From the NCBI GenBank assembly GCA_035493195.1, contig DATJIM010000223.1, positions 1 through 6,340 on the forward strand: 6,340 nt of DNA. Direction: 5' to 3'. The notes under the pieces are model-generated. The model was not told where the DNA came from, did not search any database, and saw only the letters and a list, made by a program, of their open reading frames with translations. Origin of the DNA: Schlegelella_A sp035493195 (GTDB lineage Bacteria; Pseudomonadota; Gammaproteobacteria; Burkholderiales; Burkholderiaceae_C). This document shows positions 5,181 to 6,340 of the stretch, one piece after another. Within the stretch, counting starts at the first letter, position 1, and each line of letters starts with the position of its first letter. A program made the translations under genes and the position numbers.

Positions 5181-6340
5181 ATGACGATCGTGAACAGGGA
5201 GACGACCTTTCTCGGCTTTCGCCGCGCGAACGGCCGCGTCGGCGTGCGCAATCACGTCATCGTGTTGCCGCTCGACGACCTCTCGAACGCCGCTGCCGAG
5301 GCGGTCGCGCACAACATCAAGGGCGCGCTGGCGATTCCGCATCCGTACGGGCGCCTCCAGTTCGGCGCCGACCTCGAGCTGCACTTCCGCACCCTGATCG
5401 GTGCCGGCTGCAACCCGAACGTCGCCGCGGTCGTCGTCATCGGCATCGAGGACGGCTGGACGAAGAAGGTCGTCGACGGCATCGCCGCGACCGGCAAACC
5501 CGTCGTCGGCTTCGGCATCGAGGGACACGGCGACCACGACACGATCATGCGAGCGTCGAAGGCGGCGCGCGAGTTCGTGCAGCAGGCGAGCGAGCAGCAG
5601 CGCGAGCGCTGCCCGGTCGACGAGCTCTGGGTCTCGACGAAGTGCGGCGAGAGTGACACGACGTCGGGCTGCGGCGCCAACCCGACCGTCGGCAACGCGT
5701 TCGACAAGTTGCACGCGCTCGGCTCGACGCTGTGCTTCGGCGAGACGACCGAGCTCACCGGCGGCGAGCAGATCGTCGCCGCGCGTTGCGCCAACGACGC
5801 GGTGCGCGAGCGGTTCATGTTCATGTTCGACCGCTACCAGGGCGTGATCGAGCGCCACAAGACGAGCGACCTCTCGGACTCGCAGCCGACCAAGGGCAAC
5901 ATCGCCGGCGGCCTGACGACGATCGAGGAGAAGGCGCTCGGCAACATCCAGAAGATCGGCAAGACGTGTACCGTCGACGGCGTCCTCGACAAGGCCGAGG
6001 TGCCGACCCATCCGGGCCTCTGGTTCATGGACTCGTCGAGTGCCGCCGCCGAGATGGTGACGCTGTGCGCGGCGTCGGGCTACGCGGTGCACTTCTTTCC
6101 GACGGGGCAGGGCAACGTGATCGGCAACCCGATCCTGCCGGTGATCAAGATCTGCGCCAATCCGCGCACGGTGCGGCTGATGGCCGAGCACATCGACGTC
6201 GACACCTCCGGGCTGCTGCAGCGCGAGATCAATCTCGACCAGGCTGGCGACCGGTTGCTCGAATGCATGCTGCGCACCGCGAACGGCCGGCTGACCGCTG
6301 CCGAGGCGCTCGGCCACCGCGAGTTCGTGCTGACGCGGCT
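5181..6340 (+). CDS. suyB: UxaA-family lyase large subunit; likely (2R)-sulfolactate sulfo-lyase subunit beta (3' end outside window)
   Basis: The frame from ATG 5181 is open to the window edge, giving 386 complete codons plus a partial Leu codon. It encodes the catalytic part of the UxaA/GarD superfamily. Recognisable motifs are FLGFRRANGRVGVRNHVIVL (10-29), PHPYGRLQFG (53-62), GAGCNPN (74-80, Cys77), TKCGESDTTSGCGANP (153-168; Cys155, Cys164), KGNIAGGLTTIEEKALGNIQ (238-257) and FFPTGQGNVIGNPILPVIKI (305-324). Altronate dehydratases usually have KCGGSD and an MDTPGYDP-type segment; here these are KCGESD and MDSSSAAAE (283-291), which I associate with the SuyB branch. SuyB proteins are near 390 residues, so probably only a few codons are missing. 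There is no SAF domain in this chain; the preceding gene supplies it. The protein should bind a divalent metal. Whether the substrate is sulfolactate or a sugar acid needs phylogeny; none of the other sulfolactate genes is visible in the window. Confidence 0.75.
   Translation, partial: MTIVNRETTFLGFRRANGRVGVRNHVIVLPLDDLSNAAAEAVAHNIKGALAIPHPYGRLQFGADLELHFRTLIGAGCNPNVAAVVVIGIEDGWTKKVVDGIAATGKPVVGFGIEGHGDHDTIMRASKAAREFVQQASEQQRERCPVDELWVSTKCGESDTTSGCGANPTVGNAFDKLHALGSTLCFGETTELTGGEQIVAARCANDAVRERFMFMFDRYQGVIERHKTSDLSDSQPTKGNIAGGLTTIEEKALGNIQKIGKTCTVDGVLDKAEVPTHPGLWFMDSSSAAAEMVTLCAASGYAVHFFPTGQGNVIGNPILPVIKICANPRTVRLMAEHIDVDTSGLLQREINLDQAGDRLLECMLRTANGRLTAAEALGHREFVLTR

Noticed and set aside
5151..6317. 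388-codon minus-strand frame
   Set aside because: It is antisense to the large lyase subunit. It resembles the Val/Asp/Arg-rich antisense frames often misannotated in GC-rich genomes; the plus frame has clear family motifs.
1..6340. CRISPR array, tRNA, insertion sequence, phage or toxin-antitoxin module
   Set aside because: I looked for regular direct repeats, cloverleaf-like sequence, transposase motifs and paired small genes and found none.

Overview
The window is very GC-rich and densely packed with genes, with strong G/C preference at third codon positions. An AsmA-family protein (typical of bacteria with an outer membrane), a rocF-type arginase and GC-rich palindromic spacers suggest a high-GC Gram-negative bacterium. 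A betaproteobacterial (Burkholderiales-like) origin is my best guess, but this is inference and not proven by the sequence. I see no tRNA, rRNA, CRISPR array, transposase or phage gene.

Layout. Bases 1-75 hold the last 24 codons of an unrecognised forward gene. It converges on a small thioredoxin-fold protein (minus strand, 101-421, WCGYC active site), and a strong 19-bp hairpin (83-130) lies between and across the two 3' ends. Upstream of the thioredoxin on the same strand is a 157-residue, apparently disordered hypothetical protein (506-979). That gene is divergent from an AsmA-family protein (plus, 1004-2878); only 24 bp separate the two start codons and their Shine-Dalgarno sequences lie back to back. 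The AsmA gene converges on arginase rocF (minus, 2875-3789), and the two stop codons share one CTAG. Behind rocF on the same strand is a LOG-family (lysine decarboxylase-like fold) nucleotide hydrolase (minus, 3882-4790). The 92-bp spacer between these two holds three consecutive palindromic elements. After a 98-bp divergent spacer come two forward genes of the UxaA/SuyAB family: a 93-residue SAF-domain small subunit (4889-5170) and a large subunit starting at 5181 that runs off the window only a few codons before its expected end.

How the genes fit together. The one clear functional pair is the last: together the two proteins should form a two-subunit lyase, most like (2R)-sulfolactate sulfo-lyase, which splits sulfolactate into pyruvate and bisulfite. 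LOG hydrolase and arginase may be co-transcribed but share no pathway. The thioredoxin, disordered protein and AsmA protein look like ordinary chromosomal genes. Much of the unusual signal is in how genes meet: overlapping stops, back-to-back ribosome sites and hairpins in short spacers. I found no convincing new multi-gene system.
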